Source: Anthoceros angustus (Eukaryota > Streptophyta > Anthocerotopsida > Anthocerotales > Anthocerotaceae). Taken from it: DNA of 64,000 bases. Numbering within the stretch: the first letter of the stretch is position 1; each line of letters opens with the position of its first letter. The notes under the pieces were generated by a model. The model made no database searches, was not told where the DNA came from, and saw only the letters and a program-made list of their open reading frames with translations. The translations under genes and the position numbers were made by a program. Shown here in pieces: positions 63,976 through 64,000 of this stretch. The stretch lies in assembly GCA_010909165.1 (NCBI GenBank), contig MU008178.1, forward strand, positions 632,369 to 696,368, written 5' to 3'.

Positions 63976-64000
63976 TCGTGGTGACGGGCGGGCGATCGGT

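Overview
The window is nuclear DNA from a land plant, probably a seed-free one (fern or lycophyte; this is inference). Support: fragments of plant-type PLS/E-class pentatricopeptide (PPR) genes, a COP1-like WD40 exon, GT-AG introns, telobox/TATA promoters, and plant Copia, Gypsy and CACTA elements. There is no bacterial-style gene organisation. Almost every recognisable protein is split by 1-4 base indels, so most genes are called as pseudogenes. Some of this may be unpolished long-read assembly rather than decay.

Layout. 1-5.4 kb: tandem repeats, an unidentified minus-strand coding fragment, a COP1-like exon and duplicated repeats. 5.7-13.4 kb: a SET-domain gene (+) whose SET exon is split by a 6.1-kb non-autonomous CACTA-type element with 29-bp inverted ends and a 3-bp target duplication. 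13.4-17.2 kb: a Copia retrotransposon with a doubled primer-binding site, gag, protease and integrase but no reverse transcriptase, cut off at a CACTA-like terminus. 17.2-25.2 kb: GTTGTAAA/TTTACAAC repeat arrays and two copies of a minus-strand PPR segment. 25.2-41.4 kb: a minus-strand DUF7869 (transposon-type) gene interrupted by a complete 12.9-kb CACTA element. That element has perfect 30-bp ends and an ATT duplication, and carries a TNP2-like transposase (+) and a PPR gene remnant (-).

41.4-55.0 kb holds a Ty3/Gypsy retrotransposon with about 0.9-kb LTRs; its 5' LTR carries a 2.1-kb insertion. Between gag/protease and reverse transcriptase it has a C5-cytosine DNA methyltransferase domain (48.73-49.69 kb). 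After the integrase it has a PHD zinc finger (53.60-53.73 kb). A plausible model is an element that copies itself, can write 5-methylcytosine and can read chromatin when it integrates. Its integrase region contains an 897-bp tandem duplication.

55.9-62.3 kb: a 1.96-kb tandem duplication (promoter, 5' coding region, GC-rich minisatellite) leads into a second DNA methyltransferase gene of the amino-methyltransferase type (N6-adenine or N4-cytosine; 60.8-62.2 kb). The window therefore holds two unrelated DNA methyltransferases, one inside a retrotransposon and one in a repeat-rich, possibly mobile unit. The rest is PPR remnants (62.5-63.4 kb) and an unidentified ORF to the end.
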